Part shown: piece after piece, positions 10,337 to 23,155 of the stretch | Layout: each line of letters starts with the position of its first letter | Position numbering within the stretch: the first letter of the stretch is position 1 | Origin: Hydractinia symbiolongicarpus | Lineage: Eukaryota; Cnidaria; Hydrozoa; Anthoathecata; Hydractiniidae | Length of the DNA stretch: 64,000 bases | Direction of reading: 5' to 3' | Assembly (NCBI RefSeq): GCF_029227915.1 | Contig: NC_079888.1 | Location: 19,508,001-19,572,000, forward strand | Notes under the pieces: generated by a model | Told to the model about the DNA's origin: nothing | The model's input: the letters and a program-made list of their open reading frames with translations, nothing else | The model's database searches: none | Position numbers and translations under genes: made by a program

Positions 10337-13300
10337 ATGAGTATCGTGCTTAGCTATCACAACACGTGTCTAACAAAAGACGATGTTCAGTTACTGGAGA
10401 AAAAAAGTTGGCTGAATGATAAACTCATTGGATTTATGTTTGAGTAAGTTTGTCCATTGATCCTAGGTTTTGTTCAGTAGAGCAATTGTTAGAATCTTAG
10501 TATGTCCATTTACCTTTATTAAGTTAGTCATTTTGCATAATAAAACTAGTTAATTTCTAATTCGTTTTGCTTAAACAAAATTACCTTTATTTATTTGCCC
10601 GTAGACAGAATTGACAGAATAAAAACAAGTTGTTTTGAAAAGGGAGTCGTCTGGAGTCGTCTCAGCTTAGCTTATATAAAGGTCGTCATATGATTACCCT
10701 ACAAAACTTTACAATACTCTGCGAAACCACAATATTATTATTTCTCTCACAAAACAACTTTTAAAGCACACTTTATTGTTACATATTCGAAAAGGTAGCC
10801 TTAACATAATGTTTTCTATAATAAACTCCTTAACTTTAGGGTGGGTGGGAGGTTGCTTAGCTACTTAAAAGCTAAACCACGTGTGATTGAATTTCTAAAA
10901 AAATCTGCCCTTTTGCTTAAAAATCACGTGACCACGTGAAACCGAAAGCTTGTTCTACACTGAAAATAGATTCTATTATTAGTTGAGTGTGTTCGAGCAG
11001 TGACCTCCGAAGATCAATTACAAGATTTTGATGTTCATCAGTTACTTAATTTTTTAAAAGTTATTTATTTATTTTTTTTTGAAAATAATTTTCTGTTATT
11101 CTATAACCATGAAAACATAGTGCATTTCCTTTGCAGGTATTTCGAATATGAACTCTACGCAGGCCTGCAGTCTTCTGTGGCTTATATTTCTCCAGAAGTA
11201 ACGCAGTTTATCAAAGTCATCGAAGGTCTGTTTATTATGTGTTTTAGTACTACTTAACATAAAAAATGTTCATAACTGTTTAAAACCAAAATGGCGAAGT
11301 TAGAGTAGGGAAATATGTCATGTTGGAGAATTATAACGTGTTCTCCATCAGCGAAACCCCACCTGTATTTATGCATTATAACATTCATAGCCTAGCCTCA
11401 TCTTTAAGCGTTTAAGACGTTGGTGTCTAATATGCTCATCAATAAAGCTAAGTGGGAGCATTGTTGAAATGTTTAGATGGTTGCTAAAAATGTTATCCAT
11501 CTCTTAATGCTTGGGAGTTGATTCTTCTTAAATATAACTTTATTCGCCCTTAATGATCTTGTCTGGTACTCTTTCTGTGATCTTGTCCGGTACTCTTTCT
11601 GTGATCTTGTCCAGTACTCTTTCTGTGATCTTGTCCGGTACTCTTTCTGTGATCTTGTCCGGTACTCTTTCTGTGATCTTGTCCGGTACTCTTTCTGTGA
11701 TCTTGTCCGGTACTCTTTCTGTGATCTTGTCCGGTACTCTTTCTGTGATCTTGTCCGGTACTCTTTCTGTGATCTTGTCCAGTACTCTTTCTGTGATCTT
11801 GTCGTGTACTCTTTCTGTGATCTTGTCCAGTACTCTTTCTGTGATCCTGTCCGATACTTTTCTTGTTGTATGCCTTGTTTTTTTATTTTATTAAATAAGT
11901 AGCTATATAAATATTATACCTTATTACACGAAAATAACGAAGCAAGTAATTAACGAGTCCGTAATTAATGCGATCAAAAATTAACGCAAATTTCAAAATG
12001 GTGTTTATTTAACGCGAATTCTCAAAAAGGTAGACACTTTAAACTGGAAGAATAAAAAAGAAATAATGAAATGTCATCGCACGTATTACATCTCTCTGTT
12101 TAAAATGCTCAAAGAAAGATTAATAAAAAGGGTAATCTTTGATAGTGTTTCATTGTTTTTACGGACAGTTTTGAAGTTATCAGTGAACCCTGTTGCTTTC
12201 CATCCTGCTTTGATTACATCTTTTCCTGTTCGAAATGAAAAGAGCTTAAAAATGTTAACATGTTTGTTTTCTTTCTATGTCTATTGATTAACGCTGTATA
12301 TCCACGAGCTATCTTGAAGGCGTTTCAAAATTATTTTTATGAATTAAGATTATTTTTTTAGCGCCAGACATAAATTAACAAGAGCGAATTTATGTTATGA
12401 AAAATTAACAGCGTCTTAATCAACGCGAATTTACTTACTTATTTACTTACTTATTATTTTTTTGTAATAGGTAGATCAAAAGTTGTTTTTATTTGTTTTA
12501 ACATTCTTTTTTTTTATCTATCGTATCATATTTCTTTTCAGCAAGTCACGAAGTCCAAGTGTTTTTGGAGCCACTGTTGTTAAAAGAGAAAAAAGTGATT
12601 TTCTTTCCAGTAAACGATAACCAATCACAAAACACAGCAGGTGGAAGTCATTGGTGAGTAAGTCTGTTTTTCCTCACTAGACTCCCAGGCAGACTGCTTG
12701 CAAACTAAGTTTCTTAAAGTGAATATATTAACTACTAAATGGACTGTTTTTATGGACACCAAGTGTGTTATGTAGATACACATTTTGTAGATTGAGTAAC
12801 GTCTATTTTCGTAAACAGCTTTCGTCCACGATTTGCTTAAAGCAACTGTTTGCTTCGTTCGCCCGTCCGTCCGTCTGTCCGTCCGTTCGTTCGTTCGTCA
12901 TTTATTTGTTTCTAGGAGCTTACTGGTATTTGACAATATTAACAGCATTTTTCATCATTTCGATTCCTTATATCCATCAAACGAATATGCGGCGAAGAGT
13001 TTGGCATCAAAGGTTTTCAAACACATATCAGGTACAACCTTCTGTTTTTTTAAATTATGATTGGTAGTCATGGTAACCACAGTTGACCACTGGGAAATTT
13101 CTTTTAAAAAGGCTTTTTTCTTGAAGTTGTCCTGGAAAATAGTTATTTTGAGTTTTGGAAATTGAGATATTTGAAGATTTTTGCAAACCTTAGATATATT
13201 CCACGACAAAAAAAATTTATTTTTTTCCTAAGTTTAAATTTCTGCTAAATTTAGGTTTGTTAGCTGATTTGTCCTGAAGTTAGGCTCAGTTGTCTTCAAA

Positions 13301-14072
13301 AAACTAAAAAAGATTTCAAGATTTTAGGTTTCTTTAACATCGTGTTAGAATTTCTAGGTTGACCGTTCGTCTATTTCCTGTCATTCAATTGTCTATCTAT
13401 AAAAAAAGTCAAAAACTCGATTGTATGACAAAGCGAAATGTATGGTCAGAAATACCTAAGGGTATATGCGCAATTGCTTATTTAAGACTTCCCAACAACT
13501 AATATATCTAATTTCTATGTCTATTTCTTTCGCTTCAGGATCCAGTGTGGAAACTTATCGTTTTGATGCTCACCATGATTGTAGTCAGCAACAAAATTGT
13601 AAGCTCTCTCTTGTTTTATTTATTGGTTTTATTTAGAATTATTAACTTTAAAAAATTAAAATTAATTGTTTTATTTATTTTACTATATATTTTAAATAAG
13701 GGCGTATCTTTCAACTTTATTGAAAGTTGCTTTAAATTCATTTTTGGTCATAAAAAAACATGAATGTAGAAACGCAGTTAATATCAGTGATAGAGTAATC
13801 GTTCTAAAGAAAGCAGTCGATATCGATGTCTATTTCATTGTTCCGTATTCCTATTTAATTATATCTTCTTTTAAATTTACACGTTTTTTTAATTTTCGTT
13901 CTTAGTTTATGACTGTGGTATATATCTCATCTGTCATGCTGAACTCATAAGCGAACACTATCAAACTACCAATCAAATTGTTGGCTTTCCTCACGTGACT
14001 ACTGAAATGACCAATGCCAAGCGACAAGAAATATACGAGTTAATAATATCGAAGAGAGATTCGAGTGGATGA
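10337..14072 (+). CDS. SENP8: NEDD8-specific protease NEDP1/SENP8 (DEN1), complete
   Basis: Exons: 10337-10443, 11137-11225, 12542-12653, 12916-13031, 13539-13598, 13906-14072 (TGA); 216 aa against 212 in human. It is a cysteine protease of family C48 that matures pro-NEDD8 and removes NEDD8 from cullins and other targets. Diagnostic segments in order are KKSWLNDKLIGFMFEYF, AYISPEVTQFIK, NTAGGSHWSLLVFD, HHFDSLYPSNEYAAK, SQQQNFYDCGIYLICHAE and a Lys/Arg-containing tail. The catalytic His102, Asp119 and Cys165, and oxyanion Gln159, are all present at the expected spacing. The ATG at 10337 is preceded by an upstream ATGATGTGA and gives the family's usual start just before the WLND motif. All six exons join in phase with GT-AG sites. 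Intron 2 carries a 24-bp satellite and intron 3 a tetranucleotide run, neither disturbing exons. A likely AATAAA lies at 14392-14397. Confidence 0.96.
11553..11862 (+). repeat. 24-bp tandem satellite, 13 units, in SENP8 intron 2
   Basis: Unit GATCTTGTCCGGTACTCTTT plus CTGT repeats 13 times with few variants (CAG, GTG or GAT replacing CGG). The period is a multiple of three, so one frame stays open (repeating VILSGTLS), but it lies between two well-supported SENP8 exons and is not coding by that evidence. Confidence 0.92.
12858..12899 (+). repeat. CCGT/TTCG tetranucleotide microsatellite
   Basis: Run of CCGTCCGTCTGTCCGTCCG followed by TTCGTTCGTTCG, just upstream of the acceptor of the fourth SENP8 exon. 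Confidence 0.85.
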
Positions 14073-17000
14073 GTTTTATCTGTTTTGCTTCCATAATAAC
14101 AATCCAAACTTAACAACTTTTACCTTTTATAGGAGTTCACATTATATTCTTTAAATTATATCGCTTATAAATATATATTTCCATTACTGCGCTTTTGGGC
14201 TGTGTTAATGGCAAGCTTGTACAGAAAAGACCATGGAAGAAGTCAGTCTTGGTAATATTTTTTTACATCAGGAATTATAATCAGGGATCATAAAGATATC
14301 AGTTGAATGTGCCATTAATTTAATAAGTCCACACTCTTCAAAAAATAATGTTTATATAAATCATAGAGCGTACTGATACATGCAACGAAGAAATAAATGT
14401 AGACATTGCCTGCTTATATCTTTGCATTGACCTAGACAAACCAAATCCTACACAACAAACTTAGATAGATAGATGTGCATATTTTACATGGCTAGCCTCA
14501 CAAATATACTTTTAAAAGTTGTTTTTTGTATTTACAATATTAAAAACTTTCGTTTCTTTGCCCCTGAAAATATAATTCCCTATGGCGTGTGTCGCAAAAG
14601 AGGTAAAAGCGAGAGTCGCCAGGAATTGCTCAAATAAATTTATTTTCTTGTTTAAAATATTGTCTTAGTTGGAAACATTAACAAAAGTACATTTAAAAAG
14701 AGGAATATAACTTAAAGTGTCTACAAAAGTCAGCGGCAGAACAAAACCGTGCTTTTTGTTTTTTGTTTTTGACAGTGTATTAATGTTGACAAAGATATAA
14801 TGTTCAGAAAACATTAAAAACAATTCAAATAATTGAAATGAATCAAATAAGGTCTCAGTAAAATATTCTCACCTTAGGGGTGCATAAGAGATCTTGCTAT
14901 TGGTGAATACGTTAGACCGTCGATGTAACGAACCTCAAAGGAAAATAATTTTTTTTTTTTAACATCGGGGGTTCGTTAAGTCTAAAATAGAAACAAAAAA
15001 GGTTTTTGTTGTTGTATTAATTAACGTTAACAAAATAAGCAAAATGAGCACTTGTGAATGATTTAAAAAAATCTTGCCAAAAAGAAATATTCTAAACTTC
15101 AGTTTAAATTTACTCCCCTTAAAAATTGCTTTATTTATAACCTCGAAGTTCATTGTTTTGTTATTTTTTAAATGATGTTTAATGCTTCGGGCTCTTTACA
15201 ACGAGGTTTTTGGGATAGCGAGCCAATAAAATTCAGTTTGAAAAACGTAAGGTTTGCTATATCAAAAGTTTGTTTTATAAAGTGACACGATAAACATGTG
15301 AGTACATCAAAAAATCAAACTATGATGTACAATGAAATCAATTGGCAACAAATATCGATAATTTTAATTTCTTGGTCCAATTTGACCGTTAAATGTTTCG
15401 TTGCTATGACAACCAAGATGTTCTAATAGGCGAATATATGTTTAACCGGTAAGACTCTCACATTTGCAAAAAATATATATATATATACAATGAAAACCTT
15501 TTTTTGATACCTCATATCTTCACACGCAGAATGAACTAACAAAGAATAAACGTAGTATACAAGAAATGTAATTTTTCTCGTCAACAAAAACAATTAAATA
15601 AACTGGGAAAAACAATTCACAAAACACATTTTTTATAAGAAACCTATCACAAGAGATATTTAAAAATAGAAAAAAATGAAGAAGAGATTATTCTGAATAA
15701 AGAAAAAATATATGTTGATTTTGAAGTTTCTTGAATTTTCTTTATCCGGATTTTAATACTGAATGATACGACCGAGAGATAATTCTTCTTACCAAAGAGT
15801 GGAGAACGCTGTAAAAAATGTTTTGAACTAAAAGTTCTAAGGAAAAACTTTGTAAGTAAGTACACTATTGGTAAGACTTCTTATAACAAAATACATCAAC
15901 TCAATTTTGGGAAAACATTCGCGAAAAATCAATACTTTGGATAAAGTTGACTATTCTGTTAAATTGTACATCCCATATGTAAATCTTTAAAATAATTGTG
16001 CATTTTATATACAGTGTAAAGTTACTGAATTTCCAGATAAATTCGGATACAAATAAAACTTTATTTTAAAACGTGACTATATTTTTAAAGAACGAAATCT
16101 AAACTAAACATGTGCGAGAATATAAATACATAATAAGAGCAGCTAGAGGACTGGGGAAGATATAAACAAATATGGTAACCACAGTTACTAAGAAAAACAA
16201 AGTTGAAATATTCTACATTTTAATACACCAAATTAATTTAATACAGAAAAATTTAAATTAGTTAAAAATTTTCACTTTAATTAAATAACAATACTTCTTT
16301 GTTTTTCTTTGTAACACGATTCGTTTCATCAAATATACATTTATATATATCACGCGAATTATAATGAAATTTAATGATTCCTGACATTAAAATGTTCATT
16401 TAAATACCATAACTTTAAATACCATAAATTTAAATACATATATTAATAAATAACACCTTCAATTTTTTAGTATTTCTCTTTACAACTGATTTTTTACTAA
16501 CAAAAGACTGTTTTTGTTATGCACGTATAGACAAAAAACCAAAAAAATCAGGGAATTTTTTTGAACTCACGCCGTGAAATTTGTTGTTTATTTACAAGTA
16601 AGTAGTCCGATGGAGAGAAAATGCAATAAATGAACTCATGGTATATTTGCTTGTTTGTGAGAAAGAAATTTGGAGTCAAATTAATGCTTTAAAACTGGTA
16701 TTTTAAATATATAATAAACAGAATGTGAATTATATGCACAGTGTATGTTAGCTTGCAAAGAGAAAATAAAGATGAAGGAAATCGCCATAAAATTATTTTA
16801 AGGCCAAAAAAATGCTACTTTGAGAAAATTCCTGTAGTTTCTAAATACAAAATTTATGTCACGTGTGGGGTGTGTATTTAAAGAAATGCATTCACATCAC
16901 ATGTTGTTATGAAAATACAAAAATCCGACCTCAGGCTACCTGTTCTTGTTTTCTTATTTTGTTCTTAATAGTAAGAAAAGAACTTCGGAATTCTAACTCA

Positions 17001-17544
17001 TTTTATTCTTTCTATGAATTTTTCCACAAATTTCCCCTAAATTGACATGCTTATGAAAAAATTGATTTATTAAGTCAATATGAGTATTAACGCAGTCGAA
17101 GGTGACAAAAAGAAGCGATCAAGAACAATTATTGTACAAAATTAGCTTCGGATATATTTTAGTTTAAAAAGATATATTTGAGCTGTTGTAGATAATTTGT
17201 TTTTAAAATCGGCCATAACTGCTTGCGATCGCTTTTTCTTACCTATGATAGCTGCATTTTTAAAAAGACTTTAAGAATTATTTAACACTCAAAAAGTTGA
17301 AGTTAAAAAAATCTTAAGGTTTAGAAAAGAAAACAAAAAACTTTTTAACTACAAAATGTTTGAACGCAACTTCGTTCTCAGCTTTATACTTCATAGTACA
17401 TAGCTAAATTTCCAAATTTACAACAACAAAAAATTTGCACACTTTTAGAATGACGGGAATTCATTTATCCTTCAAATAAGTTTCAAAGTTTTTTTTTAAA
17501 CGAAAGAAGCTGCATGTGAATGAAATTTTGTTGCAAACATTAAG
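14073..17544. other. Intergenic, AT-rich, no gene recognised
   Basis: Between the convergent 3' ends of SENP8 and the PAN-domain gene. Contents: candidate SENP8 poly(A) signal AATAAA at 14392-14397, a repeat copy at 14465-14512, and a TA microsatellite near 15472-15488. Short open frames show no family resemblance. A pair of diverged inverted tracts near 14917-14937 and 14960-14982 (AACATCG/GTTCGTTA) may be the remains of a small TIR element. Confidence 0.5.
14465..14512 (+). repeat. Dispersed repeat, inverted copy near 38550
   Basis: ATAGATAGATGTGCATATTT and TACATGGCTAGCCTCACAAAT are found in reverse complement at 38551-38600. The two copies are about 24 kb apart and well conserved. Confidence 0.75.
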
Positions 17545-20500
17545 TTAATTATGAAAGACAGCATAAACGTCTGCGCATGATTTTCCTTTACTGAGTTCCT
17601 CTTCGTTAAAATCTCTTAAATCTACAAGGTGCCAGATTCTGAGTTCATCGCCATATCTTGCAGATATGTTTAGATTATCAAATTGAAGATATGGCGAGTT
17701 TCCATGATATCCAGGAAGATAGTAAGATTGAACAAACCTGATTTTTAGAAATTCGAAATTCGGAATTAGGACTCTGTTGTTTTTGTCAGTGATTACAGTC
17801 GAAATCCGCTCTTCTCCGAAATAATGACATCCCCATCGAGAGGTAACGTTACTAACGTTACTTCGGCAGTTCAATGTACCTTCTTCACCCGTATGTTCAA
17901 GTTTCAACTTTTTGATGGTGCCAGTATGCTTTAATGTAAAGTTACCATAACTATCGCCCTTTACACCAAAACAAACATTTGTGGCTTGTAACTTCCAATC
18001 GTCGGCTAAAATAAAATTATAATCAATATCAATGAATGTTTAACACTATATTGGAATTTACACACATAATGTTATTTTTTTAATTAAAGAAAATCAAACT
18101 GTTCATTTAGAAAAAAAAAATTGTGTCAAATTGAATTATAACAATTTCTTGTAAAATTAATGTAAAAGCTTGTTGAAACGAGATCTGCGTTACGTTAACT
18201 TAATTTTTTTATTATTATACTAGTTATTGTTTGCATACTGTCTGTCTGCTTAATAAGTACAGTTAAACAAAAAGTTAAGTTAAACAATCGAATTCAACAC
18301 AAAACTCCTTCAACGCGGTATAGATAAAACCTCACTAACCCAAAGTTGCAGTTATATCTACGGTGGAGAGCACTGGCACTTCTCTTTTGTAATGACTATG
18401 TCGAAACAAAAGAATAATTGTGAATATTTATAATTAATTGTTAGTTTGTTTCCTAAACAAAAATTGTGTTTCTTATAAGGAGAAAATTATGGAACAAATA
18501 GACCTTTCCCGAATTTCCTAAATATGCCGAACAAAATTAAAGAGGTCGATAATAGGAATGATTTTATCCCTAAGTTCCTTAGCAAAAAGTAAAACAAATT
18601 ACCTAATTTCTTTAATATTTCTGTTCGTTAAGTGCCTCAATTCCGCGCCGAAAGTTACGGTCAAATCCTTTGTATAGCCCTGCTTTTCAAGAATGGTCTC
18701 GTTTTCAAAATAAGTATTTTCTTCAAATCTAAATAATATCCAACCAGAATATTATATTGCTCTAAAAACTTCATTTTTGTCATGATAATTTAATAATCTA
18801 TCTGATTATCCTTATTTGAAGAGCACTGAACCATTATAAATTTTGGATGACGTCATAATTATGAAATTCGGGAAAGTTGTATTTACCGACAAGTTCATGT
18901 TTACAAGAAAAAAATAACTTTACTGGGCGAGTTTTTAACCAATCAGGAAAAATATTAGTTTTTTGCATGCTATCTCAGCCAATCAGAGAAAAAATATCAG
19001 CTTTTTGCAGTGTGGAATTGAAAAATAAGTAAATATTGAACCCGTTCCTCTGTAGAAAGTAAAAATATAACATATATTTCGTGTAGAATAGCCAATCACA
19101 GTGCGAGAAAAACTCTAACCATATGATCATAACCAAAAAATAACTATATTTCACAATTAAGTATTTATATATTTTTCCAGTAAAATTTGTACAGAATTTT
19201 CATGGCAATATGGGGTGAAATAAGTAGATTTTAGATGAACTTACCAGTAAACATCAGAAATGAGACCTTTGACACAAGATAACTAAGAAAATTTAACGTA
19301 CTAACAGCATTTAATAACCTTCGTTAAAAGATTTTGTAACTTAGGAAATATTTTAGGTCAGGAAAAGACGGATAAAGAATAAGGAGAGAAAAAAAGAGGG
19401 GAGGAAAAAAGAAAAAAATGGCACAGTGAAATAGGCAAAGAAAGTGCGAAGTAAGCAATTTTAGAATTGTGATCAGACATTTTCCATTGGATAAGAAGAG
19501 CTTCTTCACTTCTTAAATTACTTTGTTTTTAGCGTTAGTAAAGTTTATCTTCATAAGAGAAGTACTGTTGAATTTTAAAAGAGTTAAGTTTTATTCTAAA
19601 GTTAACTTTAAGTTTACAATATTTGTTAACTAAAGCCTGTAGTTTAAGTTTGGACTGTTGTGAGAACTTACCAACATGGGAGTCTAAAACAATGTGTGTC
19701 AACAGGTAAACAACTACGTCCTCAATTTCAAGGCAATCTGGATGAAACAGTATTAACCACAGTTCTCCTCAAACACCTCATTTTAGAAATTATTTGCATC
19801 ATCAGAAATTTTTACAGCCGCCTCGATCGAACTTCTCTTCAAATAAGCGCCTACGACTGTTTTCAATAAAGATTATTTTACATCCATTCGTTTTAAAACG
19901 CGTTTGTTTAAAAAAGATATACAGCAGTTATCTTGTTCTCGTGACTAAAATATACATAGGATGGGAGGGTATGATAACTAGCTTATGTTCTCGTGTTTAG
20001 TGTATTTTATGTTTGTGTCTGTTTCATCACACATCTTTCAATAAATTCATAGAAAAGTATGTTCATCACGCTATTAAGAAATTCAGAAGAAAAAATCATA
20101 ATTTTTGGCGCAATAAAATAATTAGAAGAAAGCCACAACCTCGTTCTCAGGGCATCTTCTTTAAGACTTTTTACTGAAAATGAGTTTATAACCTCCTAAA
20201 AAGTCGAAATCTTAAAAGTTATTTGTCTGGTATTTCGATGCAATTCAAACTTTAAACTTGCCCTTGGAAACTGTGAATTGAAAATTCAAGTCCAAACCGC
20301 TGAATAAGTTAATTGTACATGTTGACTAACATGAATACAAAATGAAAACTGTATAATTGAAATAAATTATAATAAACATGAATAAATCATCAGTATAAAT
20401 TATTCAAAAAAAATCATACCATTAGAGCTCGTGTTTTTCTTCTTAGTCTCATAATAAGGAACATTCTAGAAACAAAAATGTTGCTGCTCTGTTACAATAA

Positions 20501-21708
20501 TTTAAAATGTTAGTTGTGTAACATAATGTCAACCTTTCCTGGGCGTTTTGCCTTGTTAATGAAATTAATAACGGCTCAGTGTTCACAAGACCCTGGGGAC
20601 ATGGTGGACATAATGCCACTTTCTAAGAACACTGAGCTTAGAGGAGTCTCAAAATGTTATTGTTTTTGCCAAGAGGAGTACAAACACAAATATATCTTGT
20701 TGTTAGTAATCTTAACTTTGTACTATCTGGAATATTTTTTAAACTTGTTTTAGATATTAAATTGTTCTTGAGCTATTTTATACAACTTCTTTTTCTAAGC
20801 AACGTATATTCAAAAAATTCGAACCTCGTACCCAGTCCTTCTATTTAAGTATTAATTACTTTTCGTTTGTTTAAAAGAGAAAGAATGGGAAAAGGTTTAA
20901 ACAGAATACAATAGAAAGTTAAAAAGTCAGAGTATACTTATACTTAAACATATTTAAAAGTTTCTCATTTTTATTTTATTTAGGTCGGGCATTTTAGGGG
21001 CTTTGAGAAGGCTGGGGACTAAAATATCCAAACCTAAAAAATGACTAAAAGTGTGAAACAATAACTTTAGAATAAGAAAAATTCGTAGATATAACTTTTA
21101 GATTGGCAACTGAGTAAATGCATAAAAATGCAGCTTTGAAAATCCTCAAGAATATTCCGTCAAAATTTTTCTCTAACCATCAATTAAATAATAAGTAGCC
21201 ATCTAGTAGACGTGACGTCATATCCAGAACAAAAGTTTGCTTAAAATAACGAAAAGTCAACAAATTTCAACTGCGGTACGCTTTAGAACTTATAAAAATA
21301 TTGGGAGGAAGAGGAGGCGACCTTTTTTCCCCCCAACCAACCTCCCTGGGCACGAATGGGGTTTAATTATTACCTTAATTATTTATAATTTGTTCCTACC
21401 TCAAAGGACTCCACTTTTCCACCATCTGATTTATTTGGTAACTCCAACTCATCTTCACCACCTTCTTGGACAAACCAACACTCTCCAATTGCGTTATTTC
21501 CCTGATTTGCCTTGAAATATGCCGTGTCACAATCTTGATTGTTTCGGCATTTTAACAAACAAGTTGTTCTTGTGAAACCTTTCGAATGTTTTATGATCTT
21601 TCCCTTTTTGATGTCATTAACATTGTGTATGAGGTAAAGGTTACCTTCTGTGAGAATGTATTTGATAGCAACAAGCAATAAGATTAAAGTCAAAACTTTG
21701 AAAGCCAT
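17545..21708 (-). CDS. Secreted PAN/apple-like protein with a Cys-containing C-terminal domain
   Basis: Three exons: 21400-21708, 20420-20465, 17545-18005 (stop TAA); 271 aa, all phases agree with GT-AG sites. The start at 21708 begins a clear signal peptide (MAFKV, then a Leu/Ile-rich core). An in-frame ATG 13 codons upstream would bury it. Residues about 25-100 look like a PAN/apple module: FTRTTCLLKC, NNQDCDTAYF and GECWF give its cysteine pattern. A short Lys/Ser linker (46-bp exon) leads to about 150 residues starting DDWKLQATNVCFGVKGDSYG. These have four cysteines (CFG, NCRS, WGC, SCADVY) and several N-glycosylation sequons. I have an impression of similar CFG..GDSYG modules in cnidarian proteins but know no named domain. 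Function is probably extracellular adhesion or ligand binding; that is inference. A TATATA-like stretch lies about 70 bases upstream of the ATG. Confidence 0.85.
18006..20419 (-). other. Second intron of the PAN-domain gene
   Basis: This is a 2.4-kb intron with no coding exon recognised. It holds ACCAATCAGGAAAAATATTAG and a similar CCAATCAGAGAAAAAATATCAG at 18939-19000, and a CAACCTCGTTCTCAGGGC repeat end near 20137. It includes a purine/pyrimidine-biased tract near 19380-19420. Confidence 0.55.
20530..20606 (+). mobile_element. Tiny TIR element (CAACCTCGT...GGGGACGAGGTTG family), copy 1
   Basis: CAACCTTTCCTGGGCGTTTT, then GCCTTGTTAATGA, AACGGCTCAG and ending CCTGGGGACATGGTGG. It matches 45112-45186 in reverse: CAACCTCGTTTCCAAGGCAT, GCCTTGTTGATAA, AACGGTTCAGGGG, TTGGGGACGAG. 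The copy is about 77 bp with diverged ends, inside the first intron of the PAN-domain gene. Confidence 0.6.
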
Positions 21709-23097
21709 ACTGTCTGTGTGTAACACCTCCAATGAACAGTTGAACAAAAATGATTACTGATCCGTGTGTGAAAAATCATATATGAGATAAAATTTTTTGA
21801 AAACAATACCCATTGTTACCCAGAAATATAACCAATAAGCAGTGTTGTTTCTAATCACGTGTGAGAAGCTAACCAATCATATTGATACTCGAGTAGATGC
21901 AGTAAATGTCGTGAGTTTTGTTGCATGTTTTTCTGTTCCTTGTTTCGAATCAATTATTCACTTTCATTCAACACGACATATATCGACTCCTGCCTTATTA
22001 TAATTTAAGTGAAATATTGACAGTTGGTTAAAGGCGTAAAAACATGACCGAGTTCCCTTCAAAAGTAAAACCCTCCTGAAGTGTGACTGTCCGATTAAAA
22101 ACATTTTAAAGGTAGAACAGAATTTTATAAGAACAATTTTATAAGTACAATTTTTTGAGAACAATTTTACAAGAAGAATTTATAATAACCAAATACACCA
22201 GGCTCTACGCAAATTGCGATAAAGTAAGTTTTTTTACATCCAAAGCGACTAAAAAACGTATTTTTACTATTTTTTGATTAACTTGCTTGCCAATTTTCTA
22301 TTACTGAGAATTCTTTTAAATGTTACTTAAAAAAGCATTTGTAGATCAAAAGGTAAATATGGATAGTGAATATTCTAGTGAATATTGAATTTGAAATTAA
22401 TGTCAAATACGAAATTGATTATTATAAATTTGGAAGAAATGAAAAAATATTCACTTCTATCCAGGATTTCTTTTTCAATGGGATTCCATTTATTTGACAA
22501 ATTCATACTCCATTGTAGGGGTCCCTGGTCCCTGATCGGGTCTTGCTTTTGGTTCATACCATTATATTGAACATTCATTAAATTTTTACTTAAAATCTAC
22601 GTCATTAAGTCTAAAATGAATATGTTTGGTTGAGTTTTTTGTGGTTGATTTCATAGGGTAAATAAGTCAAAAATAAAATCGTTTTCGCATGTTAAACCAT
22701 GTGGCTGAATTTTCGTCAAACGCTATAAATAATTCACGTTTATGTTTGTAATGAAAAGATATTTTTATTTTAGTGATTAAATTGATTGAAACCTTGAAAG
22801 AAATTTTATTTACTGCGTTGAATCTGTTGAATAAAAGAAGATTTTCTACACCAAACCATTTTCTTATACTGCTGACGCAGTCGTGAATATTTGAAGTGAA
22901 ATTCTTTATTTAGAAACAACGCAAATCACGTTTTTTTCACACAAAAATTTTTATAAGAATATCAGACTTATTTTGGAAAGGTATAACAACATTTTCAAGC
23001 GTAAATCATCGCTTTTATTTTGAAAGCAATGATGTGCGCCTTCTCAGCTTTTATAGAATAATAGAATAATTTGCATCTGAATTTTGACACAAATTAA

Positions 23098-23155
23098 GAT
23101 CAATCCAGGAAACAAAATTTTCTTCAAAACTTGAAGAAAATTTGTTTCCCTGATC
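23098..23155. repeat. Imperfect long hairpin
   Basis: The left arm GATCAATCCAGGAAACAAAA continues TTTTCTTCAA. The right arm TTGAAGAAAATTTGTTTCCC continues TGATC. The arms pair over about 25 bases with a short loop and small gaps. Confidence 0.75.

Noticed and set aside
11000-11257. Frame beginning TSEDQLQDFDVHQLLNFLK as an extra SENP8 exon
   Set aside because: It starts at GTG, runs into a poly-T tract before the true acceptor at 11136, and SENP8 exon 1 joins exon 2 in phase without it.
11553-11894. 113-codon frame of repeating VILSGTLS
   Set aside because: It is the 24-bp satellite inside SENP8 intron 2, between exons whose phases join correctly without it.
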